Source: an uncultured Roseovarius sp. (GTDB lineage: Bacteria > Pseudomonadota > Alphaproteobacteria > Rhodobacterales > Rhodobacteraceae). From it: DNA of 64,000 bases. Each line of letters starts with the position of its first letter. The first letter of the stretch is position 1. Made by a program: the position numbers and the translations under genes. Of the stretch, positions 8,101-16,900 are shown piece by piece. Where the stretch lies: contig CANNCP010000008.1 of assembly GCA_947503145.1 (NCBI GenBank), positions 1 through 64,000 on the forward strand, written 5' to 3'. Under the pieces are notes generated by a model. That model saw only the letters and a program-made list of their open reading frames with translations, made no database searches and was not told the origin of the DNA.

Positions 8101-9447
8101 TTATTCCGAAGCAATCTCGTCTGCTGGAACGATCTTGACGTTTTCGTCGCCTTCCTCGGTGAACTTCCAGATCGCAACGGGGGTTTTGACATCGCCGTTG
8201 TCATCGAAATCGACCGAGCCACCTGCACCGACATAGTTGATATCGTTGCCGTCCTTGAGCAACTGCAACGCCTTGGTGATCTCGGCCTGACTGCCGCCGA
8301 CGATGTTATCACCCGGTGGGTTGGCGATCGGGCGCAACTGGTCGGCCAGGGCGCGCCCCGTGACCTTGGACGCATCGGTTGTGCCATCGGCGACCAGCTT
8401 GGCCAATGCCAGCCCGATCACCATTGCCGCATCATATGTGGTCTCGGTAAAGGGCGGGATACGGTCCTGCCCGGTGGCCTTGCGATAGGCTTCGGAGAAG
8501 GTCTTGTAGCTTGGCGAATCCGGATCGGCCGATGGCACCGTGCCCAGCTTGCCGGCAACATCCTTGCCACCGACCGCATCCAGAACTTCCTTGGAACGGT
8601 TGGCATCCGTGAACTGCCAGCTGGTATAGCTGAAGATGTCGCGGCTCTCCTTGAGGATCTGCGCGGTATGTGCCGGATAGGTCGGCAGCAACAGGATATC
8701 GGGCTCGTCTTTCAGCGCGGCAGTGATCTGTGCGCGATAGGTCGGCTGCACTTCTTCGGGGTGCGCCACCTCTGCCAGCATCTTGCCGCCACGTTTCTCG
8801 AACGCCGCTGCAAAGGCGTTGGACAGGCCCTGACCATAAGGGTTGTTGATGTAGATCGAAGCTGCCGTCGCATACTTGTAGTCTGGCAGGATATTGCCCG
8901 CTGCCAGATCGGCGGCGACCACACCCTGAAGCGCGTCCGAAGGGCTGGTGCGGAACAGCAGGTCCGCGTCCGCGTCTTCGGGCAGGACAGACACCAGCGG
9001 CGACGTGGTGCCGTTGCCCACTTGCAGCACGCCGGACGGGATGGTGACCGATGTAGCCACAGCCACGGTCACACCACTGGACCATGCAGCGATGATCGCC
9101 GGCACGCCATCAGCCTCCACCAATTTGCGCGCTGCTTCGATGGCAGGCGTCGGCAAGGTGTTGGAATCTTCGGCGATCAGGCGCTCGATGATCGGGCCGC
9201 CAAAAACCTCCTTGGCGGCAGTGTTGATCTGATCGAAGGCCAATTGAGCCGCACTTTGATAGAAAGTGCCGTATTCAGCACCCGAGCCCGTAAAGGCCAC
9301 GACCTGACCGATCGGCACCTGTAGCGGGGCGTCCTGCGCCCAAACCGCCGAGGGTAGCGTCGCGCTGAGCGTAAGCATGCCACCGGTCGCGCCGGCCGAT
9401 TTGATGAAATTGCGCCGATCGGCGCTTTTGAGATGATTGTCCGACAT
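8101..9447 (-). CDS. ABC transporter substrate-binding protein, Peripla_BP_6/LivJ type, Tat signal
   Basis: A 448-residue periplasmic binding protein of the amino-acid/amide (type 1 fold) class. The N-terminus has a twin-arginine motif (DRRNFIKSAG, about 10-19), then a hydrophobic stretch ending PSAVWAQ, so export through Tat with cleavage near residue 38 is predicted. VPIGQVVAFTGSGAEYG opens the ligand-binding lobe, and INNPYGQGLSNAFAAAF and the TETTYDAAMVIGLAL segment are family landmarks. It is encoded convergently to livGFHM and is almost certainly its binding protein. GGAGGAAAG precedes the ATG. Its leader contains three strong hairpins (separate entry), so expression may be controlled independently of the permease operon, as is common when binding protein is needed in excess. 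Confidence 0.9.
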   Translation of the reverse strand: MSDNHLKSADRRNFIKSAGATGGMLTLSATLPSAVWAQDAPLQVPIGQVVAFTGSGAEYGTFYQSAAQLAFDQINTAAKEVFGGPIIERLIAEDSNTLPTPAIEAARKLVEADGVPAIIAAWSSGVTVAVATSVTIPSGVLQVGNGTTSPLVSVLPEDADADLLFRTSPSDALQGVVAADLAAGNILPDYKYATAASIYINNPYGQGLSNAFAAAFEKRGGKMLAEVAHPEEVQPTYRAQITAALKDEPDILLLPTYPAHTAQILKESRDIFSYTSWQFTDANRSKEVLDAVGGKDVAGKLGTVPSADPDSPSYKTFSEAYRKATGQDRIPPFTETTYDAAMVIGLALAKLVADGTTDASKVTGRALADQLRPIANPPGDNIVGGSQAEITKALQLLKDGNDINYVGAGGSVDFDDNGDVKTPVAIWKFTEEGDENVKIVPADEIASE

Positions 9448-9460
9448 TCTTTCCTCCTTC

Positions 9461-9536
9461 GGATGCCAACGCGTTGCGTTGTCCTGGCACCCCGGCAGGA
9501 GTGCCGGTTTCCACGCTCTTTAGTCGTGGACCATCC
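9461..9536 (-). promoter_or_regulatory. Structured 5' leader (three hairpins within a closing stem), candidate cis-regulatory RNA
   Basis: Reading the minus strand towards the binding-protein start: a possible closing stem GGATG (9536-9532) with CATCC (9465-9461); hairpin CCACG/CGTGG (9529-9511); hairpin CCGGCA-CTCC-TGCCGG (9507-9492); hairpin CAACGC-AAC-GCGTTG (9481-9467). The Shine-Dalgarno sequence follows immediately (about 9457-9450). All three internal stems are perfect Watson-Crick pairs packed into 76 bases. I do not recognise a known riboswitch class. It is not a tRNA (no T-loop or anticodon arrangement). A regulatory role is inference. Confidence 0.4.
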
Positions 9537-9540
9537 CTAT

Positions 9541-10096
9541 ATTAACACAGAGATCTCAAAATTCCAGTGAGTCGGGTGCGGATCAGATCACAAGCATCAA
9601 CGCCGGCCTCGTCTTGAAGCCGTAACTCCAATGGTGTGTCTTGCACCGCTTTGCGCCTCGCCGCGCCCGACAGATCGGTGAAGTCATTTATGTTGGGGCT
9701 TGGAGACAGGTGAAACATCTCAAAATTGGCAGGTACGAGGGTTACGCCCTCCCGCAATCAAAAAGCTACGTCAATAAAATACTTAAGGTACGATTCAAAC
9801 GGTCGGGCTTTTGCTTGCGGAGTTTACATCAACGTCACATCAACACCGGACCAGAAAAACTGCACCGACACGCACAAGCGGGTGTCGCGGTAAATCTCGT
9901 CTAACCGGAGGGAGGTGAATGCGGCGCAAGGTTTCCGCCATCATAGTGCTTGGCATGCGTGACTCTGAACCGCATGATCTCAATCACCAGAAAAAATTTG
10001 ATAACGGTCAGTTGATAAAGCCGTTGATATTACACCATCTTGACGGACGTGATCGACGGCCGGGGGCAGGTCAGGGGGGTTCCGCCTTTTACTTGC
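9541..10096. other. Gene-poor interval between binding-protein leader and cobQ
   Basis: No convincing gene. The promoter for the minus-strand binding-protein gene should lie near 9540-9600. A 67-codon plus-strand frame (9919-10122) has an excellent Shine-Dalgarno sequence (GGAGGTGA just before its ATG) but a composition unlike the neighbours and no recognisable motif. A minus-strand frame ending at 9542 (about 58-71 codons) contains SGAARRKAVQDTPLELRLQD, which looks protein-like but matches nothing I know. The interval is AT-richer than its surroundings and could hold decayed genes. Confidence 0.4.
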
Positions 10097-11551
10097 CTAT
10101 AAATCAAGAACCGTTGAGATAAGGCCGGGCACGTCAAGGTGTGCCTCAAGGTGCGCTGCAAGCGCATCGAGGGTTTTATCGACAGATCCTCGATATGATT
10201 GCTCACCGTGTGTGGCCCCCAGCTTGCCCAGCCATGTCTTGCGAAAGATGTCATCGCTGAACATTCCGTGCAGATAACTGCCGCAGACGCGCCCGTCAGG
10301 TGAAACCGCGCCTTCGTCTCGACCGGCGACATGGGCAAAGGGACGCAATCTGTCTGCGCCGTCGCTGGTGCCGATGTGGATTTCATAACCGGAGAAAGGC
10401 AAATTCAGCCCGGCGTGATGGGCTGTCACTTCAGTCAGATGTTTGTCACCGCCCATTGTTGTGGTGATATCCAGAAGCCCGAGGCCCTGTGTTGTTCCTG
10501 GCTCGCCTTCAATCCCGTGCGGGTCGGCGACACTATGCCCGAGCATCTGATATCCGCCACAAATCCCCAAGATACGTCCGCCGCGCCGATGGTGTGCGAG
10601 TATGTCGATATCCCAGCCTTGAGTACGCAGAAAAGCCAGCTCGCTACGTGTTGATTTTGTGCCGGGCAGAATGACCAGATCAGCGTCGCAGGGGATTGGT
10701 TGGCCGGGCGGCAACATTGTCACGCGACAGCCGGGTTCGGCGACCAGCGGATCAAGGTCGTCAAAATTGGCAATGCGCGAAAACTGCAGGCAAACGATAT
10801 GAAAGCCGTCAGTCTGCGGGGCATCTGCGATGTCCAGCGCGTCTTCGGCGGGCAGGCGCCATGCATCGGCAAACCACGGGGCCACGCCGAAACCACGCCA
10901 ACCCGTCTGTTTTTCGATCATGGCATAGCCGTCATCAAATAACCTGGGGTCGCCGCGAAACTTGTTGATTACGAATCCTGCGATACGCGCGGCATCGGTG
11001 GGGGCAAGCACCGCCTGAGTGCCAACGATCTGCGCGATGACGCCGCCACGGTCGATGTCTCCGCACAGGATGACGGGCACATCGGCCGCCTCGGCAAAAC
11101 CCATATTGGCGATATCGCCATGCCGGAGATTGATTTCAGCTGGACTGCCCGCGCCTTCGACAATCACCAGATCATGGGTGCTGCGCAGCCGCTCGAAACT
11201 ATCGAGCACTGCGGGCAACAACATCGGTTTGAGTTTGAAGTAATCGCCTGCTTTGGCGGTGGTAAAGCGCCGCCCTTGCACGATGACTTGTGCGCCAATG
11301 TCGCTCTCGGGTTTTAGCAAAACCGGGTTCATGTCGGTGTGTGGTTGGAGACCGCAGGCCAGCGCTTGAAGCGCTTGTGCGCGGCCTATTTCGCCACCGT
11401 CAAACGTAACGGCGGCGTTGTTTGACATGTTCTGTGGCTTGAAGGGCGCCACAGAAAGGCCACGAAGGCGCGCAGCACGGCACAGGCCGGCCACCAGCAT
11501 GGATTTTCCAACATTGGACCCCGTGCCCTGAAGCATCAGCGCATTGGTCAC
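10097..11551 (-). CDS. cobQ: Cobyric acid synthase CobQ
   Basis: A 484-residue glutamine-dependent amidotransferase that amidates carboxylates b, d, e and g of adenosylcobyrinic acid a,c-diamide, giving cobyric acid. The ATP-binding half starts [20 protein letters not shown], with P-loop-like GTGSNVGKS at 9-17; [14 protein letters not shown] (37-49) is diagnostic of Cob[20 protein letters not shown] lies at about 160-178. The GATase domain has its nucleophile Cys331 in [10 protein letters not shown] and His392 in SGYEIHIG. Length matches the family. It lies four bases downstream of cobO on the same strand, so the two late steps are co-transcribed, divergently from the main cob operon. Confidence 0.96.
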   Translation of the reverse strand: MTNALMLQGTGSNVGKSMLVAGLCRAARLRGLSVAPFKPQNMSNNAAVTFDGGEIGRAQALQALACGLQPHTDMNPVLLKPESDIGAQVIVQGRRFTTAKAGDYFKLKPMLLPAVLDSFERLRSTHDLVIVEGAGSPAEINLRHGDIANMGFAEAADVPVILCGDIDRGGVIAQIVGTQAVLAPTDAARIAGFVINKFRGDPRLFDDGYAMIEKQTGWRGFGVAPWFADAWRLPAEDALDIADAPQTDGFHIVCLQFSRIANFDDLDPLVAEPGCRVTMLPPGQPIPCDADLVILPGTKSTRSELAFLRTQGWDIDILAHHRRGGRILGICGGYQMLGHSVADPHGIEGEPGTTQGLGLLDITTTMGGDKHLTEVTAHHAGLNLPFSGYEIHIGTSDGADRLRPFAHVAGRDEGAVSPDGRVCGSYLHGMFSDDIFRKTWLGKLGATHGEQSYRGSVDKTLDALAAHLEAHLDVPGLISTVLDL

Positions 11552-11554
11552 GAT

Positions 11555-12166
11555 TTACATTTCCACGCCATTCTGGGCTTTGATACCATCGCGGAACGGG
11601 TGTTTTACAAGAGTCATTTCTGTAACCAGATCAGCAGCTTCGATGAGTTCTGGTTTGGCGTTGCGCCCGGTCAGGCAGACATGTGTCATCACGGGTTTCT
11701 CGTGCATAAGGAAATCAACCACCTCATCTATGTCCAGGTAGTCATTGCGCAGTGCGATGTTAATCTCATCAAGCAAAACGAACTGGATCTTGGGGTCAAG
11801 AATTTGCTCCTTGGCTATTTTCCAACCGTTTTGTGCGGCGGCAATATCGCGCTCACGATCCTGGGTTTCCCAAGTGAAGCCTTCTCCTGATACGAAGAAT
11901 CGGCACTCATCCTGGAAGTGTTCGCGCAGGAGTATCTTCTCGCCAGTGGCCCAATCGCCTTTGATGAACTGAACTACAGCGCAGGGCATCCCGTGCGCGA
12001 TGCACCGCATGATCATGCCAAAACCAGATGACGACTTGCCCTTGCCTTTGCCAGTATGCACAAGGATCAGGCCTTTTTCCTCTGTCTTGGATTGCATCAT
12101 TTTGTCACGCGCTTGTTTTATTTTACGCATCTTTTCAGCGTGCTGCGCATTTATATCTTCGGCCAT
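11555..12166 (-). CDS. cobO: Cob(I)yrinic acid a,c-diamide adenosyltransferase CobO
   Basis: A 203-residue CobA/CobO-type corrinoid adenosyltransferase, which attaches the 5'-deoxyadenosyl group of ATP to the reduced cobalt. The modified P-loop HTGKGKGKSSSGFGM lies at 37-51. VVQFIKGDW, FFVSGEGFTWET and FVLLDEINIALRNDYLD are the other family blocks. The ATG at 12166 is chosen: it follows GAGGG at normal spacing and starts MAEDINAQHAEKM as in relatives; the open frame continues 54 codons upstream but there runs antisense to the riboswitch. The start lies only about 55 bases from the riboswitch 5' end, so the two divergent promoters must be close or overlapping. Confidence 0.95.
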   Translation of the reverse strand: MAEDINAQHAEKMRKIKQARDKMMQSKTEEKGLILVHTGKGKGKSSSGFGMIMRCIAHGMPCAVVQFIKGDWATGEKILLREHFQDECRFFVSGEGFTWETQDRERDIAAAQNGWKIAKEQILDPKIQFVLLDEINIALRNDYLDIDEVVDFLMHEKPVMTHVCLTGRNAKPELIEAADLVTEMTLVKHPFRDGIKAQNGVEM

Positions 12167-12219
12167 AAGTTTACCCTCGTTCTTGACAAGCTTCATTCTT
12201 TGGGTCTTTCTGCCCGAGT

Positions 12220-12406
12220 GTTGGTGCCTGTGTAAACAGGTGAAAAGGGAATGTGCATCCTGATGACTTATGGAGAAGCACAGCCGCCCCCGCGACCGTG
12301 AACGGAAAACAAGGTGTCTCACCGCCACTGGCCTAAAGCTGGGAAGGCAGGGACACCGAAAAGGGTATGTGCCCTAGTTTCCGTGAGCCGGGAGACCTGC
12401 CAGCAC
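12220..12406 (+). ncRNA. Cobalamin riboswitch
   Basis: The conserved core elements of the cobalamin aptamer occur in order: GTTGGTGCC at the 5' side, AGCCGCCCCCGCGACCGTGA (about 12280-12300), GCCACTGGCC with GGGAAGGCAGG (about 12325-12350), and the B12 box GAGCCGGGAGACCTGCC at about 12385-12401. A TTGACA hexamer at 12184-12189 may be the -35 element, though no good -10 is seen. Downstream, ACCGGA/TCCGGT (12417-12437) and GACGGGG/CCCCGTC (12421-12427 with 12468-12474) could form alternative hairpins. No U-tract follows, so control at translation initiation of the DUF1636 gene (start 12513), or rho-dependent control, is more likely than intrinsic termination. Confidence 0.95.
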
Positions 12407-12512
12407 AGATGCCAAGACCGGACGGGGGTGTTCCGGTGTCGAGGTGCGCGCTGGTTGCCAGTCGCGACCCCGTCATCAGACCCACGTCTCATTGAGAATG
12501 GGACTGAGGACA

Positions 12513-12932
12513 ATGACCGAAATACCAAACGAACACGTAAGCCCGAGGGGAAATACGCAGCTTTTGGTCTGTGTTAAGTGCCGTCGTGGGCAGGATATGC
12601 CCGAGGACGAACGCCGCCCTGGCCAGGCTTTGTTTGACCGGATCAGCACACTGGATGTGCCAAACGGCGTTCAGGTGTCTCCGGTCGAGTGCCTTCAGAA
12701 CTGCGATCACGGCTGCACCGTCGCATTGCGCGGCGGCGATAACCGGTGGACGTATGTGTTCGCCAATGTCGATCAAACGGATCATCCCGAAATGATCCTG
12801 GATGGTGCGGCGCGCTATCACGCAACCGATGATGGGTTGATCCCCTGGCGCGAACGCCCGGAGCACTTCAAACGCAACTGTGTTGCGCGTATTCCCCCTA
12901 TTAACATGCCGCTGGAGGCTGAAAATGACTGA
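12513..12932 (+). CDS. DUF1636 metal- or cluster-binding protein, first gene of the cob operon
   Basis: A 139-residue DUF1636 (COG5469) protein of unknown biochemical role. It has five cysteines in a ferredoxin-like pattern: Cys20-x2-Cys23 near LLVCVKCRRG, and Cys60-x3-Cys64-x3-Cys68 in VECLQNCDHGC. This suggests a thioredoxin-like [2Fe-2S] or metal site. Its position directly behind the cobalamin riboswitch, with its 3' end overlapping cobW by eight bases, implies a role in cobalt handling or corrin reduction. The ATG at 12513 follows GAGGA; an upstream in-frame ATG at 12444 falls within the riboswitch expression platform and is unlikely. Confidence 0.85.
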   Translation: MTEIPNEHVSPRGNTQLLVCVKCRRGQDMPEDERRPGQALFDRISTLDVPNGVQVSPVECLQNCDHGCTVALRGGDNRWTYVFANVDQTDHPEMILDGAARYHATDDGLIPWRERPEHFKRNCVARIPPINMPLEAEND

Positions 12933-13983
12933 TCTTGCAAAACTGCCGGTGACTGTGATCACTGGATTTCTGGGCTCTGGAAAAACAACGCTAATCCGCA
13001 GCCTGATGCAAAACCCCGGAGGCAAGCGCCTTGCGGTGATTGTAAACGAATTTGGCGATGTCGGGGTGGATGGTGAAATACTGAAAAGTTGTGCAATACC
13101 GGATTGCCCGGCTGAAAACATCCTGGAACTTGCCAATGGCTGCATATGTTGCACTGTTGCTGACGACTTCATTCCAACCATTGAAGCGCTTATGGCGTTG
13201 GAGCCACGCCCTGATCATATCCTGATTGAAACGTCTGGTCTGGCTTTGCCAAAACCCCTGCTCAAGGCGTTTGACTGGCCCGATATCCGCTCCAGGATCA
13301 CTGTTGACGGGGTGATTGCCTTGGCCGATGCCGAGGCCGTGGCTGCGGGGCGTTTTGCGCCGAATGTGGCTGCAGTTGATGCGCAGCGTTTGGCCGATGA
13401 CAGCCTTGATCACGAAACGCCACTGTCAGAAGTGTTCGAGGACCAGATCTCTTGCGCTGATATCATTTTGTTGACCAAGCCTGATCTGGCTGGCCCTGCC
13501 GGCGTTGCCAAAGCCAAAGCGATTATCGAAGCCGAAGCGCCACGCTCGTTGCCGGTGATCGAGGTGGCCGAAGGCGCGATTGACCCGCGTATCATTCTGG
13601 GCCTTGAGGCTGCCGCCGAAGATGACATTGACGCGCGACCCAGCCATCATGACGACCACGACGACCATGAGCATGACGACTTTGAATCTATCGTTGTTGA
13701 TATCCCCGAGGTGACTGATCCTGCCGCGCTTGTCGCAGCCATCGAGGGGCTGGCGCGCGACCACAATATCTTGCGGATCAAGGGCTACGCAGCGGTCACT
13801 GGCAAGCCCATGCGCCTCTTGGTGCAAGCGGTTGGGGCGCGTGTGCGCCACCAGTATGATCGCCCCTGGAGCGCTTCTGAGGCCCGCCAAGGGCGTCTGG
13901 TGGTTATCGCAGAGCATGATGACATCAACCCTGATGTTATTCGCGCGGCCTTGGGCAGCGTCCAAAACCAAGCCGCCGAGTGA
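12925..13983 (+). CDS. cobW: CobW, cobalt-related G3E GTPase metallochaperone
   Basis: A 352-residue G3E-family P-loop GTPase believed to deliver cobalt for corrin synthesis. Walker A GFLGSGKTT is at 14-22. The metal-binding CxCC motif, GCICC, has Cys73, Cys75 and Cys76. VIVNEFGDVGVDG (38-50) and HILIETSGLALPKPL are switch-region blocks. A His/Asp-rich run (HHDDHDDHEHDD, about 235-250) before the C-terminal domain is a typical extra metal-binding patch. The C-terminal CobW_C domain starts near ILRIKGYAAV. GGAGG lies upstream of the ATG at 12925; cobN follows after six bases. Confidence 0.95.
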   Translation: MTDLAKLPVTVITGFLGSGKTTLIRSLMQNPGGKRLAVIVNEFGDVGVDGEILKSCAIPDCPAENILELANGCICCTVADDFIPTIEALMALEPRPDHILIETSGLALPKPLLKAFDWPDIRSRITVDGVIALADAEAVAAGRFAPNVAAVDAQRLADDSLDHETPLSEVFEDQISCADIILLTKPDLAGPAGVAKAKAIIEAEAPRSLPVIEVAEGAIDPRIILGLEAAAEDDIDARPSHHDDHDDHEHDDFESIVVDIPEVTDPAALVAAIEGLARDHNILRIKGYAAVTGKPMRLLVQAVGARVRHQYDRPWSASEARQGRLVVIAEHDDINPDVIRAALGSVQNQAAE

Positions 13984-13989
13984 TCGCGA

Positions 13990-16900
13990 ATGCATGTTAT
14001 CTTTCGTGAAAGCCACGGGTTGGAAGAGGCCGAGACGCCGACAGATTTGGGGCAGGATTCCGCCGATCTTGTTGTGCTGTCTTTATCTGATTCCGATCTG
14101 GGCGCTTTTGCGGAAGGGTGGCATCGCGGCGGGGGGCAAGAGGGGCTTTTGCCATCTCTGCGGTTGGCGAATATTGCTGCGCTGAAACATCCGCTGTCGG
14201 TTGATACCTATGTGGAGCAAACGCTGTCCGGCGCGCGCGCAATTTTGATCCGGCTCATCGGCGGCGTTCCCTATTGGCCCTATGGTTTGCAACAAATCCG
14301 CGCGCTGGCCGAGGTGCGCGGCATTGCGCTGGCTGTATTGCCTGCGGATGGTCGGGCTGACAGTCGGCTTGACGAGGTATCGACTTTGCCGGTGTCTACC
14401 TTGCGCCGCCTGACACATCTTTGCGATACCGGCGGGGTTGTTGCGGCACAGGCCGTTCTGGCTCAATTGGCGTTGGCAGCGGGCCTCTATGCGGGGCCGG
14501 TTCCTGGCGACAAAGGCGTGCCGCCCGTTGGAGCATGGACGCCCGAAGCCGGCCCCGTCCGCACGGTTTCCGCGCTCGAAACCCCCGCGGTTCAGACGGG
14601 GAAGCCGCGTATTGTGATCGTTTTTTACAGATCCTATCTGGTTGCTGCCGATCTCGCACCGGTCACAGCCCTGTTCGCGGCGTTACGCGCGCGCGATTGC
14701 GTCGTTGTTGCCTTGTTTGCCCCATCGCTCAAAGCGCCAGAAGCGGCCGATTGGTTGCAAGACCAGATCGTTGCGTTTCGGCCTGATGCTATCCTGAATG
14801 CGACAGCATTTTCGGGGATAGGAGGCGGCGGCAGCTCTCCTCTCGATGCTGCGGGGGTTCCCGTGTTTCAGGTGGCACTGGCTACATCGACCCGTGAAGC
14901 TTGGGCAGATTCCGAGCGCGGCCTATCACCTGCCGATCTGGCCATGCATGTTGTTTTGCCCGAGGTGGATGGGCGCATTCTGGCCGGTGTGGCGTCATTC
15001 AAGGCCATGGATGCACGCGATGAGCATCTGCAATTCTCGCGCTCCATCCATGCGCCTGACCCTGACCGGATTCGTGCAATCTGCGAGCGCGTTATGGGCT
15101 GGCTTGATTTGGCAGCGCTGCCCCGTGAGGAGCGCCGTGTCACGCTGTTATTGTCGACGTATCCGGGGAAAAGCTGGAATATGGGCCATGCTGTGGGGCT
15201 GGATGCGTTGCAATCCACCACCGCGATCTTAGAGGACCTGGCCGAAGCGGGGTACGACACCGGCGCGGGTGGTTCCTGCGCCGCCCCTACCTTGGCGACG
15301 CAGTACATCTGCTGGCCTTTGGCCGCATATAAAACGGCGCTGGCAAAGCTGCCCTTGTCTTTGCGCGAAGATATCTATGCGGCGTGGGGCGCACCAGAAG
15401 ACGACCCCGACCAGCGCGACGGGTCTTTTCACTTTGCCGCAGCCACCTATGGCAAGGTTACTACGGCCCTACAGCCCGAACGTGGCACCCCTGAGGGGCG
15501 GGAGGGAAGCTATCACGATCTGTCCCGAACCCCGCGTCACGCCTATGTGGCGTTTTACCTTTGGACGCAGCGTCGCAGTGATGCGCTGGTTCATATCGGG
15601 GCGCATGGCACGCTTGAATGGTTGCCCGGTAAATCGGTGGCCCTGTCCGACGCATGCTGGCCCGAAGCGTTGACGGGCAGTTTGCCGGTGATCTATCCGT
15701 TCATCGTCAACGATCCGGGAGAGGCGGCACAGGCCAAACGACGCATCGGCGCCGTGACCTTGGGCCATATCCCCCCCCCGATGCGCCAAAGTGAAACGCC
15801 GGACAGGCTGGCGCGCCTGGAGGCCTTGCTGGATGAGTTCTCAAATGCTGACGGGCTGGACCCGCGCCGCCGCGACAGGCTGCAGGGCGATATCCGTGCC
15901 GAGGCGCAGGCGCAGGGCGTGGAGCATGACCTCGGCCTCGATAATGCCAGTTGCAGTGCGGAAGCGATCACGAGCATTGACCGTTTTGTTTGCGATATCA
16001 AGGAAAGCCGCTTTGGCGAAGGTCTGCACATTTGGGGCAGAGCGCCTGATGCTGGCGCGCCTTTTGCAACCGCCGCCTCTGTGCAAAGCGAACGCCTTGC
16101 GCTTTTGGATGCGCTCGACGGGCGGCGCATTGCGGCGGGTCCATCGGGCTCTCCCTATCGGGGGCGTTTTGATGTGCTGCCAACAGGGCGCAACCTATTC
16201 ACGACAGACCCGCGGGGCGTGCCGACGCGTGCGGCCTACGCACAAGGTGTGGTGCTGGCCCAAGAACTGGTGCGCCGACATTTGCAAGATGAGGGCGACT
16301 GGCCGCGCAATGTCATTGTTGATCTATGGGGATCGGCCACCATGCGCACCGCGGGCGAAGAATTCGCAATGGCGTTGAGCCTGCTTGGCGTGCGCCCCGT
16401 CTGGGATGCCGGATCAGAGCGTGTCTCGGGTATCGAGGTTCTGCCTATCGCCGAGCTGGAGCACCCGCGCATTGATGTGACATTGCGGGTATCGGGGTTG
16501 TTTCGCGATGTATTTCCAACGCTTTCAGCGCTTTATGCGCAGGCGATCCGTGCTTTGGCAGGCCGGGAGGAGGCTTCGGACTGGAATCCCTTTGTCGACC
16601 GTGAGGATCTGGCGCGGGTTTATGGTCCTGCGCCCGGGCAGTTCGGCTTTGGTATGGGGGCAGCACTGGACAATTACGATGAAGACAGCAGACGCGCGGT
16701 GGGTGAAGCTTGGCTGAAAGCCAGCAGTTGGGCGTTGGATGGCGACAATGCCGCGCAAGACGCCACGGGGATCGCTATGCGTGTGGCCGCAGCAGATAGT
16801 TTTGTGCACCTGCAGGATTTGCCGGAAACTGATCTGCTGCTGGCGAGTGACTATGCTGCACATGAGGGCGGATTTGCTGCGGCCCAGCACGTTACTGGTG

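Noticed and set aside
9461..9536. tRNA-like cloverleaf
   Set aside because: Three hairpins and an enclosing stem, but no T-loop GTTCRA, no anticodon-loop pattern and no CCA-proximal 7-bp acceptor stem.
9542..9757. Minus-strand frame with SGAARRKAVQDTPLELRLQD
   Set aside because: Protein-like stretch but short, with no strong start signal and no family I recognise. Left within the gap description.
9919..10122. 67-codon plus-strand frame with a near-perfect Shine-Dalgarno sequence
   Set aside because: No recognisable motif, composition unlike neighbouring genes, and it runs antisense to the end of cobQ. It is mentioned only within the gap entry.
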